Below are positions 38,544 to 48,498 of a stretch of 64,000 nucleotides of DNA, one piece after another. Positions within the stretch are counted from its first letter, which is position 1; each line of letters opens with the position of its first letter. Both the position numbers and the translations under genes were made by a program. Origin of the DNA: Candidatus Deferrimicrobiaceae bacterium (GTDB taxonomy: Bacteria; Desulfobacterota; Deferrimicrobia; Deferrimicrobiales; Deferrimicrobiaceae); the NCBI GenBank assembly GCA_036504035.1, contig DASXVV010000008.1:1-64000 (forward strand), read 5' to 3'. Below the pieces are notes generated by a model. The model did no database searches, was not told the DNA's origin, and saw only the letters and a program-made list of their open reading frames with translations.

Positions 38544-38975
38544 ATGGGCATGGGCATAGGAGGAGGCGGCGACGACCATCGCCGGATCCCGAGGGCGATG
38601 TCCGAGATCAACGTGACGCCGCTCGTCGACGTCATGCTTGTTCTTCTCATCATCTTCATGGTCACGGCCCCCATGCTGACGCAGGGGGTCGATGTCAACC
38701 TGCCGCAGGCCAACGCCAAGGCGTTGCACGCGGAAGAAGAGCGGCTCGTCGTCACCGTCGACGCCAACAGCCGCATTTTCATCGGAAAGCAGGGGGTCGA
38801 GTTCAACCGGCTCAGTCCCGTGCTCAAGGAGGTCGTATCCCGACGCGTCGACCGCCAGGTCTATTTCCGGGCCGATCGCAGCGTGCCATACGGTTTCGTG
38901 GTCAAGGTGATCGCCGAGATACGGAACTCCGGGATCGAAAAACTTGGGATGGTCACAGAACCGCTCGAGCGTTAG
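38544..38975 (+). CDS. tolR: Tol-Pal subunit TolR
   Basis: This ExbD/TolR-family protein of 143 residues has one membrane helix with the essential proton-path Asp (EINVTPLVDVMLVLLIIFMV) and a periplasmic domain. It starts 4 nt after tolQ and partners with it in the proton channel. Confidence 0.95.
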   Translation: MGMGIGGGGDDHRRIPRAMSEINVTPLVDVMLVLLIIFMVTAPMLTQGVDVNLPQANAKALHAEEERLVVTVDANSRIFIGKQGVEFNRLSPVLKEVVSRRVDRQVYFRADRSVPYGFVVKVIAEIRNSGIEKLGMVTEPLER

Positions 38976-39837
38976 GGGCCGCCGGGTACAAGCCCCCGTA
39001 TTCAGGCCTTTCCGCGAGCAGAACCTGGGATTCATGGTGCTGCTGTCGGTCGTGCTGCATTTTGCATTGGCCGGCCTCGGCGCCGCCTGGATGAAGTGGG
39101 GAGCGTCCCCGCTCCTCAGCCTCACGCCAGTTACGGTCGTCGATCTCGTCGGGCTCGTCCCTGCGGGTCCCGCGGCGCCCGCACCCGCGCCTGCCGAAGA
39201 GGCGCTTCCGAAGCCCGCCGAGCCTCCTCGCGGAAAGAAGGCCGCTCCGAAGGCATCCGCGCCGAAGAAAGCCGCATCGCCCGCCAGCCCCACCGCCATG
39301 GCGACGCACGACGCGAAGCCCGATGTGCACCAGGTCCGCGACGCGGTCAATGCGTTGCGCGCCCGGAAGACGGCCGAGGCGAATGCCGGGAAGGCGATCG
39401 AGGAAAAGCGGGCACAGGTGGAGCTCAACGAGATGCTCCGCAAGATGCGCGACCGGGCCTCCCACCAGGTCAACCTGGCCGCGATGGGGCCCGTCACGGG
39501 GTACGGGCCGGTCTCGGGCCGAAAGCCCGACGCCAATTCCGAGGAGCTCAAGTACGCGCGGGCGCTCGACGAGAGGATCCGGGCCAACTGGACGCAGCCG
39601 GTCGGCGACGCGAAGGCGCTGGTGGCCACCGTCGTCATCATGATTCAGCGCGATGGCTATGTTCCCTCGGCCGGCGTCGAGATCATCCGGAGGTCGGGCA
39701 ACTTCTATTTCGACGAGTCGGTCAAGCGGGCGATCATGAAGGCGAGCCCGCTTCCCAGTCCTCCCGAAGCGCTGATTCTCGGCGAGACCCATTTTCAGGT
39801 GTCCTTCAACTTTTACGGTTCAGGAGGGGTCTATTGA
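38944..39837 (+). CDS. tolA: Tol-Pal periplasmic-spanning protein TolA
   Basis: The 297-residue protein has one membrane helix (about 29-50), a Pro/Ala/Lys-rich spacer (about 70-120), a charged helical region (about 125-175) and a C-terminal TonB/TolA-type domain (ALDERIRANWTQPVGDAK, GYVPSAGVEIIRRSGN). It transmits energy from TolQR to TolB-Pal. ATG 38944 overlaps tolR by 32 nt. No other good start precedes the membrane helix, so the exact start is uncertain. Confidence 0.88.
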   Translation: MGWSQNRSSVRGRRVQAPVFRPFREQNLGFMVLLSVVLHFALAGLGAAWMKWGASPLLSLTPVTVVDLVGLVPAGPAAPAPAPAEEALPKPAEPPRGKKAAPKASAPKKAASPASPTAMATHDAKPDVHQVRDAVNALRARKTAEANAGKAIEEKRAQVELNEMLRKMRDRASHQVNLAAMGPVTGYGPVSGRKPDANSEELKYARALDERIRANWTQPVGDAKALVATVVIMIQRDGYVPSAGVEIIRRSGNFYFDESVKRAIMKASPLPSPPEALILGETHFQVSFNFYGSGGVY

Positions 39838-41156
39838 AGCTCCGTCTTGCAGCCGCCCTGGTGGCGCTGGTGGTCATGACCGCATTCGCCGGGCCCGCAC
39901 GGGCGATCCTCTCCATCGACATCAACGCGTCGGGTGGCCGGAGGATGCCGGTTGCGATCCCCCCGTTCGTCGTCGCGTCGGGCGACCCGGCGCTCGGCAA
40001 GGTCCTCCCCAAGGTCATCTCCGGCGACCTCGCCATGACCTCCATCTTCGACGTCATCGGCTCCGAGGCCTACCTCGAGCGGGTGCTGCCGACCCATTTC
40101 GAGCGCGGCGGGGCGCCGCTTGCGTTCCCCTCCTGGAAACTGATCGGCGCCGAGGCCATCGTCATCGGCAAGGTCGACGTGCGCGGCGACCAGGTCACGC
40201 TCGAGATGCGGCTCTACGACGCGACGCTGGGCACGCTGATGATCGGCAAGCGCTACACGGGTCCGGTGCGACGCATCCGGATGATGGGGCACAAGTTCGC
40301 GAATGAAGTCCTCAACGCATTCACCGGCGTCCGGGGCGTCTTCGACACCGACATCGCCTTCTCGGCGCATCCGGGCCGGGGCAGCGCCGACAAGGGCAAA
40401 GAGATTTACCTCATCGGCATCGACGGCGAGGACCTGCGCAAGGTCACCGACAACAAGAGCTTCAACCTGTTTCCCCGCTGGGCCTCCGACGGGCAGCGCC
40501 TCGCGTTCACCTCCTATCGGTCCGGCCTCCCCCTGATCTACATCCGCAATCTCATGGACGGCCGGGAGATGACCGCCGTGAAGTTCGGCAGCTCCAAGAC
40601 GCCGGGCTGCTTTTCTCCGGCGGGCGACATCCTCTACTTCTCCGCCAGCGCCTCCGGCGATTCCGACATCTATTCCATGAACCTTGCCACGGGCACCATG
40701 AACCGGGAAGTGGGCGGCGGCGGCATCGATGTCTCCCCCTCTGTCTCCCCCGACGGCAAGCGGATGGCGTTCGTCTCCGACCGGGGCGGATCTCCCCAGG
40801 TCTACGTCAAGGATATCGGCGGCGGCGCCGAGACGCGCGTCTCCCACGTGGGCTCCTATTCGACTTCGCCTTCCTGGTCGGCCCAGGGCAACCTGATCGC
40901 CTTCACCTCGCTCAGCGGGGGGCGGTACTCGATCTACACCGTCAGGCCCGACGGATCCGACCAGAAACTGCTCGCTTCCGGGTCGGGCGATTGCCTTGAC
41001 CCGTGCTTCTCGCCGGACGGCCGCTACGTTGTTTACTCCTTTCAGAAAAAAGACTACTCTGACCTGAAAATCATTTCGCTGGATGGTCGTTACGAACGCA
41101 AATTGTTCTCCGGTCTCACGGGGATCGGCTCACCTTCCTGGTCACCACGACGATAA
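39834..41156 (+). CDS. tolB: Tol-Pal periplasmic beta-propeller TolB
   Basis: The 440-residue exported protein has a signal peptide (about 1-24, AGPARA), an N-terminal alpha/beta domain (about 25-165) and a six-bladed propeller of DPP-type repeats (FNLFPRWASDGQRLAFTSYR, IDVSPSVSPDGKRMAFVSDR, CLDPCFSPDGRYVVYS). It binds Pal and TolA. The start is TTG 39834, which overlaps the tolA stop (TTGA) and follows CAGGAGGGG. Confidence 0.95.
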   Translation: MKLRLAAALVALVVMTAFAGPARAILSIDINASGGRRMPVAIPPFVVASGDPALGKVLPKVISGDLAMTSIFDVIGSEAYLERVLPTHFERGGAPLAFPSWKLIGAEAIVIGKVDVRGDQVTLEMRLYDATLGTLMIGKRYTGPVRRIRMMGHKFANEVLNAFTGVRGVFDTDIAFSAHPGRGSADKGKEIYLIGIDGEDLRKVTDNKSFNLFPRWASDGQRLAFTSYRSGLPLIYIRNLMDGREMTAVKFGSSKTPGCFSPAGDILYFSASASGDSDIYSMNLATGTMNREVGGGGIDVSPSVSPDGKRMAFVSDRGGSPQVYVKDIGGGAETRVSHVGSYSTSPSWSAQGNLIAFTSLSGGRYSIYTVRPDGSDQKLLASGSGDCLDPCFSPDGRYVVYSFQKKDYSDLKIISLDGRYERKLFSGLTGIGSPSWSPRR

Positions 41157-41158
41157 TC

Positions 41159-41173
41159 TTTTATCAGATAAAA
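41159..41173. promoter_or_regulatory. Short AT-rich palindrome in the tolB-pal gap
   Basis: TTTTATC-A-GATAAAA is a perfect 7-bp inverted repeat in the 40-nt gap between tolB and pal. It could tune expression of pal relative to tolB; nothing more can be said. Confidence 0.3.
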
Positions 41174-41196
41174 CCATTTCGTACGGAGGGCATGTC

Positions 41197-41844
41197 ATGA
41201 GAAACAGCTGGGTTATCCTGCTTTTGACGTTATTGCTGGCTGCGTCCGTCGGTTGCGCGAAGAAGCAGACCGTTCGCGGAGGCGACGAGGCGTCCGGGGC
41301 GGCCGGCACGGCGGGCGTCGGCGGAGCGGCGGGGCAGGGCGCCAACGGCGGGTCCGACGCCATCTCGAGCGAGACGCTGAAGGGCGAGGCCGGCACCAAG
41401 ACCGCGCGCAACGGGGCCGGCGGCGGGAAGAACGGCACCGGCGCCGTGGGTTCCGACAACCGCCTGGCGATGGCCGAAGCCCAGGCCGGCGTCGGCGCGA
41501 CCCAGGAAAAGGCCTCACCGTTCCAGGACATCCTGTTCGAGTTCGACCAGTCCTCCATCCGCGACGACGCCAAGCCCATCCTGGCGGGAATCGCCGCCTA
41601 CATGTCCAAGAACAAAGTGGGGATGCTCATCATCGAGGGGCATTGCGACTCCCGCGGCACCGCCGAATACAACATGGCGCTCGGCGAGCGGCGTGCGGAA
41701 TCGGCCAAGAAATACCTCGCGGCGCTCGGGGTCAATTCGACCGCGCTGCAGACGGTCTCTTATGGCAAGGAAAAGCCGGCCGTGCAGGGCGAGACCGAAG
41801 AGGCGTGGGCCAGGAACCGCCGCGGTCATTTCCTGGTGCGCTAA
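41197..41844 (+). CDS. pal: Peptidoglycan-associated lipoprotein Pal
   Basis: The 215-residue outer-membrane lipoprotein has the lipobox LLAASVGC, a Gly/Ala-rich linker (about 25-100) and an OmpA-type peptidoglycan-binding domain (ILFEFDQSSIRDDAKPILA, IEGHCDSRGTAEYNMALGER, NRRGHFLVR). The linker is longer than in E. coli Pal (about 173 residues in total). ATG 41197 follows ACGGAGGG. Confidence 0.95.
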   Translation: MRNSWVILLLTLLLAASVGCAKKQTVRGGDEASGAAGTAGVGGAAGQGANGGSDAISSETLKGEAGTKTARNGAGGGKNGTGAVGSDNRLAMAEAQAGVGATQEKASPFQDILFEFDQSSIRDDAKPILAGIAAYMSKNKVGMLIIEGHCDSRGTAEYNMALGERRAESAKKYLAALGVNSTALQTVSYGKEKPAVQGETEEAWARNRRGHFLVR

Positions 41845-41868
41845 TAACCTAGGGGGGCAACCGATCCC

Positions 41869-42765
41869 ATGATCACGCTCCGGAAGATCGCTTCCATCCT
41901 CTGCCTTGCGGGTTTCGCGGCAGCGGGCGGTTGCGCCGTCGCAGACACGGGTTCATTTGTCCGTCTCCAGGAAGAGGTCGAAGGGCTCAAGCAGGAGATG
42001 GCCGCCGCCAAGCGCGCGACCGCAGCGGCGCCCGCTCCCGCCATCCAGCCTCCAGAGGGGCAGGCGGTGCTTCGGGCCAACCCCGAGGAGATCCTGGCGC
42101 TCCGCAAGGACCTCGCCGACCTCACCAACTCGCTCGACGGCGTCAAGTCCGAGTTGCGCGCCGCCGACACCCGGATCGACGAGAACAAGGTCGACGTCCA
42201 AAAGGAGATCAGCCGCCTCAACGGCAAGACCGACGAAGGCGCCATCGTCCTCCAGGAGATCAAGGCGAAGGCCGGCAAGATCGGTGAGGTCGACCGTCGC
42301 CTGGCATCGCTCGAGGAGCGCCTCGAGAAGGTGCTGCCGCCATCGAGTCGCGGCGCGGCGCAGGCGGCGCCCGCGACCCCGCAGGAATGGAAAAGCGCTG
42401 AGGATATGTACGACTATGCCCTCGGGACCCTCAAGGGGGGCGACGCCGGGCGCGCGCGTTCCGTGTTCGAAGCCTTCCTCTCGAAATATCCCGGCCACAA
42501 GCTGACGCCCAACGTCTATTACTGGCGGGGCGAGAGCTACTACACCGAGAAAGACCACGAGAACGCGATCATCGCCTTCCAGGACGTCATCGACAAGTTC
42601 CCGTCCTCCGAGAAGGCGGCCGATGCGATGTACAAGCAGGGGCTTTCATTCCTGGCTCTCAACGACAAGAAAAACGCGAAGACGCTGTTCGACCTGCTGC
42701 TCTCGAAGCACCCGAAATCGCCCGTCGCCGAAAAGGCGCGCCTGAAGCTGTCCGAAATCAAATAA
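41869..42765 (+). CDS. cpoB: Cell division coordinator CpoB (YbgF)
   Basis: The 298-residue exported protein starts with a signal (lipobox-like FAAAGGC), then a coiled coil (about 28-150; LVRLQEEVEGLKQEM-like heptads) and three C-terminal TPR repeats (about 175-298). CpoB links Tol-Pal to peptidoglycan synthesis during constriction. It ends the tol operon; phoH follows 13 nt later and may be co-transcribed. Confidence 0.92.
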   Translation: MITLRKIASILCLAGFAAAGGCAVADTGSFVRLQEEVEGLKQEMAAAKRATAAAPAPAIQPPEGQAVLRANPEEILALRKDLADLTNSLDGVKSELRAADTRIDENKVDVQKEISRLNGKTDEGAIVLQEIKAKAGKIGEVDRRLASLEERLEKVLPPSSRGAAQAAPATPQEWKSAEDMYDYALGTLKGGDAGRARSVFEAFLSKYPGHKLTPNVYYWRGESYYTEKDHENAIIAFQDVIDKFPSSEKAADAMYKQGLSFLALNDKKNAKTLFDLLLSKHPKSPVAEKARLKLSEIK

Positions 42766-42778
42766 CCCGGGAGGCCGG

Positions 42779-44119
42779 ATGATCAAGAATTTCGTGCTGG
42801 ACACCAATGTCCTGCTGCACGACCCCACCGCCATTTTCAAATTCCAGGATAACCAGGTCATCATTCCGATCATGGTGATCGAAGAGCTCGATCACTTCAA
42901 AAAAGATCTCAACATGCTGGGGCGGAACGCCCGCACCGTCTCCAAGATCATCGACCGGCTGCGCCTCGAGGGGAATCTGGCGATCGGGGTCCCGCTCGAG
43001 AACGGAGGCACCCTCCGTGTCGCGTTCGGCGGGGATGGCGAGGCGCTGCTGCCGGCCGAGCTCCACGGCACCAAGGAGGACAACCACATCCTCGCGGTCG
43101 CGCTGAGCGTCCGGGGCCTCGAGATGGACGTTCCCGTGGTGGTCATCTCCAAGGACACCAACCTGCGGATCAAGGCCGACGCCCTCGGGCTGGCGGCCGA
43201 AGATTTCGAGAACGACCGCGTCGAGATCGAGGAGCTCTACAAGGGCTACCAGGAGCGCGAGGCTTCCAAGTCGACGATCGACGCCTTCTACGCCAGCGGC
43301 GAGATTGCTGCCGAACCGCCCGCCTTCTTTCCCAACGAATACGTCGTCTATCGCGACAGCGTCACGCAGGCGTCGGCGCTCGGGCGGTACGACGGCCCGA
43401 ACAATCGCATCAAGCTTCTGCCGGCGATGAAGGAAGAGATCTGGGGCATCCGGCCCAAGAACAAGGAACAGCACTTCGCGCTCGACATCCTGCTCGACGA
43501 TTCGGTCAAGCTGGTCACGCTTGCCGGCAAGGCGGGCACCGGCAAGACGCTGCTGGCGATCGCGGCGGGGCTGCGCAAGATCACCGACGAGGAAGTCTAT
43601 TCCCGGATGCTGGTCTCGCGCCCGGTGCTCCCGATGGGCAAGGACATCGGCTTCCTCCCCGGCGACCTCGAAGAGAAGCTCAAGCCCTGGATGCAGCCCA
43701 TCTTCGACAACGTCGAGTACCTGTTCGGTTCCAACAAGGACAAGCGGTCGCGCCAGGGGCAGGGCGGCCAGGCGCAGGGAATCCGCGGCTACCAGGAGCT
43801 GATCAACATGGGCATCCTCGAGATCGAGGCGCTCACCTACATCCGCGGCCGGTCGATCCCGAACCAGTTCATCATCATCGACGAGGCTCAGAACCTCACC
43901 CTGCACGAGGTCAAGACGATCCTGACCCGCGCGGGCGAGAACAGCAAGGTCGTCCTCACCGGCGACCCGTACCAGATCGACAATCCTTTTGTCGATTCGG
44001 CGAGCAACGGGCTGTCGTGCGCCGTCGAACGGTTCAAGGGCGAGCAGATGGCCGGCCACGTTCTCCTGGTCAAGGGCGAGCGCTCCCCGCTCGCCGAGCT
44101 GGCGGCCAACCTCCTGTGA
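42779..44119 (+). CDS. PIN-PhoH family protein
   Basis: The 446-residue protein combines a PIN ribonuclease domain (about 1-125, VLDTNVLLHDP) with a PhoH-type ATPase (about 225-446; Walker A GKAGTGKT at 250-257, Walker B FIIIDEAQNL, TGDPYQID). PhoH2-type proteins of this arrangement act as RNA helicase/RNases in tested cases. The biological role here is open. ATG 42779 follows GGGAGG. Confidence 0.92.
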   Translation: MIKNFVLDTNVLLHDPTAIFKFQDNQVIIPIMVIEELDHFKKDLNMLGRNARTVSKIIDRLRLEGNLAIGVPLENGGTLRVAFGGDGEALLPAELHGTKEDNHILAVALSVRGLEMDVPVVVISKDTNLRIKADALGLAAEDFENDRVEIEELYKGYQEREASKSTIDAFYASGEIAAEPPAFFPNEYVVYRDSVTQASALGRYDGPNNRIKLLPAMKEEIWGIRPKNKEQHFALDILLDDSVKLVTLAGKAGTGKTLLAIAAGLRKITDEEVYSRMLVSRPVLPMGKDIGFLPGDLEEKLKPWMQPIFDNVEYLFGSNKDKRSRQGQGGQAQGIRGYQELINMGILEIEALTYIRGRSIPNQFIIIDEAQNLTLHEVKTILTRAGENSKVVLTGDPYQIDNPFVDSASNGLSCAVERFKGEQMAGHVLLVKGERSPLAELAANLL

Positions 44120-44142
44120 ACGGCTGAAGCCGAGGTTTTCCC

Positions 44143-45141
44143 GTGCGTGTCCTCGGCATCGAAAGCTCATGCGACGAGACGGCCGCGGCGGTCTACGACT
44201 CCGAGGCGGGGCTCCGCTCGAACGTCGTCTCTTCCCAGGTCGCGGTCCACGCCCCCTACGGCGGCGTGGTGCCCGAGCTCGCGTCGCGGGAGCACATCCG
44301 CACGGTCTGGCCCGCGGCCCGGCAGGCGCTCGACGCGGCGGGCTGCGAGGGGTCCTCGATCGACGGCGTTGCGGCCACGGCAGGGCCCGGGCTCATCGGC
44401 GCGGTGCTGGTGGGGCTGAGCTTCGCGCGGGCGCTGGGCTACGCCTGGCAAAAGCCGGTTTACGGCGTCGATCACCTCGAGGCGCACATCTACGCGGCCT
44501 TCCTCGAGCATGACATCCCCTTCCCCTACGTCTCCCTGCTCGTCTCGGGCGGCCACACCTCGCTGTTCCTGGTCTCGTCGTGGAACGAGGCGCGCTGCCT
44601 CGGGGCCACCCGCGACGATGCGGCCGGCGAGGCGTTCGACAAGGCGGCCAAGATGATGGGGCTGGGATATCCCGGGGGCGTCCTCATCGACCGGATGGCG
44701 TCCGAGGGCGACCGGGCCCGCATCCGCTTTCCCCGCGCCCGCGTTTCGGGCGCGCCGCTCGATTTCTCCTTCTCAGGCCTCAAGACCGCCCTCCGCCTGT
44801 TCCTCGAATCGCCCGAGGGCGAGGCGACGCCCAGGGTCGACGTCGCGGCTTCCTTCCAGGAGGCGATCGTCGACGCGCTTGTCTCCAGGGCGATCGCAGC
44901 GGCGCGCAGCCAGGGGGTCCCGCGCGTGGTGCTGGCGGGCGGCGTCTCGGCGAATTCGAGGCTGCGCGACCGGATGACGTCCGAGGGCGAAAAGGCGGGT
45001 GTCCGCGTCTACCTCCCCGCGCGGGTCTTCTGCACCGACAACGCGGCGATGGTCGCGCTCCTGGGCGCGCACCGCCTGGCTTCCGGCCACGCGTCGGGGC
45101 TCGACCTTTCCGCTTATGCCTCCTCTCGATTTTCGAGCTAG
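44143..45141 (+). CDS. tsaD: tRNA N6-threonylcarbamoyladenosine transferase TsaD
   Basis: TsaD (332 residues) transfers threonylcarbamoyl from TC-AMP to A37 of ANN-decoding tRNAs. It shows IESSCDETAAAV at the start, metal ligands H111 and H115 in DHLEAHIYA, LLVSGGHTSL and AGGVSANSRLR. The start is GTG 44143. It lies 23 nt after phoH and 3 nt before rsmA. Confidence 0.96.
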   Translation: MRVLGIESSCDETAAAVYDSEAGLRSNVVSSQVAVHAPYGGVVPELASREHIRTVWPAARQALDAAGCEGSSIDGVAATAGPGLIGAVLVGLSFARALGYAWQKPVYGVDHLEAHIYAAFLEHDIPFPYVSLLVSGGHTSLFLVSSWNEARCLGATRDDAAGEAFDKAAKMMGLGYPGGVLIDRMASEGDRARIRFPRARVSGAPLDFSFSGLKTALRLFLESPEGEATPRVDVAASFQEAIVDALVSRAIAAARSQGVPRVVLAGGVSANSRLRDRMTSEGEKAGVRVYLPARVFCTDNAAMVALLGAHRLASGHASGLDLSAYASSRFSS

Positions 45142-45144
45142 CCC

Positions 45145-46023
45145 ATGACCGGCCGCTCCGCCGAGCATCCGGGCAAGCTGCTCGCCGACCTGGGGTTCGC
45201 CCCCCTCAAGGCGTTCGGGCAGAATTTCCTGCACGACCGCAACGTCTGCCGGAAGATCGTGGCCGAGGCCGAAACGCTGGGGCCCCCCTATCTCGAGATC
45301 GGCCCCGGCCTGGCGGGACTCACCGACCTCCTTGCCGAGACGGGAGCGCCCGTGACGGCCGTCGAACTCGATCGCGGCTTGGCGGGCTGGCTGCGCAACC
45401 GCTTTGCGGAAAGTAACGTCGAGATTTTGGAATCCGATTTCCTCGCGCTTCCCGAGGACGCGTTGCGGCGCCGGTTTCCTTCCGGCGGAACGGTGGTCGG
45501 CAACCTGCCCTACTCGGTCTCCTCCCAGATGCTGCTGCGGTTGATCGCGCTGCGCGAGATCTTCCCGAGGGCGGTCCTCATGCTGCAAAAGGAGATGGTC
45601 GAGCGGCTGTGCGCGCCGCCCGGGTGCAAGGCGTACGGAATCCTTTCGGTATACGTCGCCGTGCTGGGCTCGGCGCGGCAGGCGTTCGTCGTCAGGCGCG
45701 GATGCTTCACTCCGGCGCCCGAAGTCGATTCGGCCGTCTTCACGCTTCGCTTCCTCCCGGGCACGTCCGCCCTGTTCGTCCGTGCGCTTCAGGCGGTCGT
45801 CCGCACCGCATTCGCGCAGCGGCGCAAGACGCTCCGCAATGCGCCCTCCACCTTCCTTCCCGGGGAGGCCGCCGACTGGCTCCATCTGTTGGTCGAGGCC
45901 GGGATCGACCCGTCGGCCCGCGCCGAAACGGTCCCGCCCGAAGGCTATCGTCGACTGGCCGAAGGACTGCTCGCCCGGGGCCCGTTCGAAAAATCGGTGG
46001 AATCCGCCGTCCCGTCCGAATAG
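45145..46023 (+). CDS. rsmA: 16S rRNA dimethyladenosine transferase RsmA/KsgA
   Basis: The SAM-dependent enzyme dimethylates two adenosines in helix 45 of 16S rRNA. The 292-residue protein has AFGQNFLHD, EIGPGLAGLT (SAM), ELDRGLAG and NLPYSVSSQM (target base motif), and the C-terminal FAQRRKTLRN. It is tightly spaced after tsaD. Confidence 0.95.
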   Translation: MTGRSAEHPGKLLADLGFAPLKAFGQNFLHDRNVCRKIVAEAETLGPPYLEIGPGLAGLTDLLAETGAPVTAVELDRGLAGWLRNRFAESNVEILESDFLALPEDALRRRFPSGGTVVGNLPYSVSSQMLLRLIALREIFPRAVLMLQKEMVERLCAPPGCKAYGILSVYVAVLGSARQAFVVRRGCFTPAPEVDSAVFTLRFLPGTSALFVRALQAVVRTAFAQRRKTLRNAPSTFLPGEAADWLHLLVEAGIDPSARAETVPPEGYRRLAEGLLARGPFEKSVESAVPSE

Positions 46024-46035
46024 AATGAGATTTCG

Positions 46036-46692
46036 ATGACCGAGACGAACACCCATCCGCGATACATCGCCATCGAAGGTCCCATCGGCGTCGGAAAGTC
46101 CTCGCTTGCCAAAAGCCTGGCGGCCGCGTTCAACGCCCGTCTCGTCCGGGAAAAGACCGAGTCCAACCCCTTCCTCGACCGCTTCTACGAAGACCCGCGC
46201 ACGTTCGCGTTCCAGACGCAGCTGTTCTTCCTGATCTCGCGCTACCGCCAGCAGCAGGTCGAGCTGGCCCAGGGCGACCTGTTCGAGCAGAGCGTCGTCT
46301 CCGACTACATCCTGGCAAAGGACAAGATCTTCGCCCTCATCAACCTCGAGGAGGACGAGATCTCGCTCTATGATTCGATCTACAAGCTCCTTTCGCCCAA
46401 CGTGCCCAAGCCCGACCTGGTGATCTACCTCAACGCGCGCCCCGAGGTGCTGCTCAACCGGGTTCGGAAGCGGGGCATCGGCTACGAGCGGAACATCTCG
46501 CTTGACTACCTCAAGACGCTGAGCGATGCTTATAACGAGTACTTCTTTCATTACAACGAGACGCCGCTCCTGGTGGTCAACACGAGCGAGATCGATTTCG
46601 TTGGGAAGCCGCGCGACTTGGACCATCTCGTCAGAGAGGTCAAAAGCATGAAGCGCGGCACGCAACACTACATACCGCTGGGATCCGGCTAG
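46036..46692 (+). CDS. Deoxynucleoside kinase
   Basis: This dNK/Dck-family kinase (218 residues) phosphorylates deoxynucleosides for salvage. The P-loop is [10 protein letters not shown], with the family ERS-like motif replaced by [12 protein letters not shown] and the LID arginines in [12 protein letters not shown]. Substrate preference (dA, dG or dC) cannot be read from the sequence. It ends the tsaD-rsmA run. Confidence 0.88.
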   Translation: MTETNTHPRYIAIEGPIGVGKSSLAKSLAAAFNARLVREKTESNPFLDRFYEDPRTFAFQTQLFFLISRYRQQQVELAQGDLFEQSVVSDYILAKDKIFALINLEEDEISLYDSIYKLLSPNVPKPDLVIYLNARPEVLLNRVRKRGIGYERNISLDYLKTLSDAYNEYFFHYNETPLLVVNTSEIDFVGKPRDLDHLVREVKSMKRGTQHYIPLGSG

Positions 46693-46780
46693 CCGGACCA
46701 AGACGGAATCGCAAGATGGAGACGCGTCGCCTCGGGGTTTATGCCCTCAAGCGGCTGCGGGTCCGTGCATCGCTTATCGC

Positions 46781-46818
46781 ACGGCCTTTCCGGACTCGGT
46801 TCCGGGAAGGCCGTTTTT
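46781..46818 (+). terminator. Rho-independent terminator upstream of panB
   Basis: ACGGCCTTTCCGG pairs with CCGGGAAGGCCGT around an 8-nt loop and is followed by T5. It closes the transcript ending with the kinase gene and sits only 25 nt before the panB start, so it could also act as an attenuator. Confidence 0.75.
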
Positions 46819-46843
46819 CTTTGGGGATGAATCGGAGGGGCAA

Positions 46844-47641
46844 GTGGCCGACAAGCTGACTATTCTCGATTTCGCGAAGATGAAGGACGACGGGCGCAAG
46901 ATCGTCATGATCACCGCGTACGACGCCACGTTCGCCGGCATCTTCGACGAGGCCGGCGTCGACATGCTCCTCGTCGGCGACTCGCTGGGCATCGTCGTCT
47001 ACGGGCAACCCGACACGCTCTCCGTCACGATGGACGACATGATCCGGCACACCGGCGCCGCGGCCCGCGGCCGGAAGCGTTCCTTCCTCGTGGCCGACAT
47101 GCCCTTCCTTTCTTACCAGGCGAGCGCTTCCGATGCTGTGCGCAACGCGGGACGCCTGCTGCAGGCGGGCGCCGAGGCGGTCAAGCTCGAGGGGGGGCGT
47201 GCGATGGAGGCCACGATCCGTGCGATCGCGTCATGCGACATCCCGGTCATGGGGCACATCGGGCTGACGCCCCAGTCGGTCCACCGCATGGGGGGCTACA
47301 AGGTCCAGGGCAAGTCCGAAGGCCAGGCGGCTCGTTTGCTCGACGATGCGATGGCCGTGCAGGACGCGGGCGCGTTCGCGGTCGTGCTCGAGGGGATGCC
47401 GGCCGGGCTGGCTTCCGTTGTGACCGAACGGTTGTCGATTCCCACCATCGGGATCGGCGCGGGAGCGGGCTGCGACGGGCAGGTTCTGGTGATGCACGAT
47501 TTGCTCGGGCTGTTCGACGCGTTCCGGCCGAAGTTCGTGAAGCGGTTCGGCGAGCTTAAGGACCCGGTGAAGGACGCGGTGACCGCCTACGCCGAGGCGG
47601 TGCGTTCGGGGGCGTTCCCCGACAAGGAGCATTCTTTCTGA
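46844..47641 (+). CDS. panB: 3-methyl-2-oxobutanoate hydroxymethyltransferase
   Basis: PanB makes ketopantoate in pantothenate (CoA) synthesis. The 265-residue barrel has [34 protein letters not shown] and [15 protein letters not shown]. The start is GTG 46844 after GGAGGGG. The stop overlaps the panC start by one base. Confidence 0.96.
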   Translation: MADKLTILDFAKMKDDGRKIVMITAYDATFAGIFDEAGVDMLLVGDSLGIVVYGQPDTLSVTMDDMIRHTGAAARGRKRSFLVADMPFLSYQASASDAVRNAGRLLQAGAEAVKLEGGRAMEATIRAIASCDIPVMGHIGLTPQSVHRMGGYKVQGKSEGQAARLLDDAMAVQDAGAFAVVLEGMPAGLASVVTERLSIPTIGIGAGAGCDGQVLVMHDLLGLFDAFRPKFVKRFGELKDPVKDAVTAYAEAVRSGAFPDKEHSF

Positions 47642-48495
47642 TGGAGATCCTGCGCACACCGGGCGAGATGCGCGCCTGGACCGACGTTCGCCGGAGCCTG
47701 GGGCGGCGGATCGGCTTCGCCCCCACGATGGGCTTCCTGCACGCGGGGCACACGAGCCTTTACGACGTCCTGCGGGCGCACGGCTGCAACGCGATCGCCG
47801 CCTCGATCTTCGTCAACCCGATCCAGTTCGGGCCCGGCGAGGACTTCGAGACGTATCCGCGCGACGAGGCGCGCGACCTCGAAACGCTGCGCGGGGCCGG
47901 GGTCCACGCGGTGTTCCTGCCGAGCGTAGCCGACATGTACCCCGAGAGCAGCCAGACGTTCGTCGAGGTGACCGGCGTCTCGCAAGGACTGTGCGGCGAG
48001 CGGCGCCCCGGCCATTTCCGGGGGGTCGCTACGATCGTCGCCAAGCTGTTCAACCTCGTCCGGCCGCACGTCGCCGCCTTCGGCGAGAAGGATTTCCAGC
48101 AGCTCGCCGTCCTCCGCCGGATGGCGCGCGACCTCGACTTCGGCATCGAGGTCGTGGGGGCGCCCATCGTTCGCGAGCCCGACGGGCTGGCGATGAGCTC
48201 CCGGAACAAGTACCTCGCGGGCGACGACCGGATCGCCGCGCTCTGCCTGTCGCGCGGGCTGTCCCGGGCGCAGGCGCTGTATTCCGCGGGCGAGCGCGAT
48301 CCGCAGGCGCTGGTCGCCGTCGTCCGCCGCGAGATCGAAGGGGAGCCGCGCGCCGCGCTCGAGTACGTCGAGGCGCGCGATCCCGAGACACTGGCGCCGC
48401 TCTCCGTTCCGTCGGGGGCGATCACCTTGCTTGTGGCCGCACAGTTGGGTCCCGCGCGGCTGATCGACAACACCACGCTTCATCAGGGGGGATGA
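47641..48495 (+). CDS. panC: Pantothenate synthetase
   Basis: PanC joins pantoate and beta-alanine with ATP. The 284-residue protein has PTMGFLHAGHTSL, FVNPIQFGPGEDF, FGEKDFQQL and the KMSKS-like MSSRNKYL. It overlaps panB by one base (TGATG). Confidence 0.96.
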   Translation: MEILRTPGEMRAWTDVRRSLGRRIGFAPTMGFLHAGHTSLYDVLRAHGCNAIAASIFVNPIQFGPGEDFETYPRDEARDLETLRGAGVHAVFLPSVADMYPESSQTFVEVTGVSQGLCGERRPGHFRGVATIVAKLFNLVRPHVAAFGEKDFQQLAVLRRMARDLDFGIEVVGAPIVREPDGLAMSSRNKYLAGDDRIAALCLSRGLSRAQALYSAGERDPQALVAVVRREIEGEPRAALEYVEARDPETLAPLSVPSGAITLLVAAQLGPARLIDNTTLHQGG

Positions 48496-48498
48496 AAG

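Noticed and set aside
46725-46860. Small frame of about 45 codons before panB
   Set aside because: It reads through a clear rho-independent terminator and the panB ribosome site, so it is unlikely to be coding.
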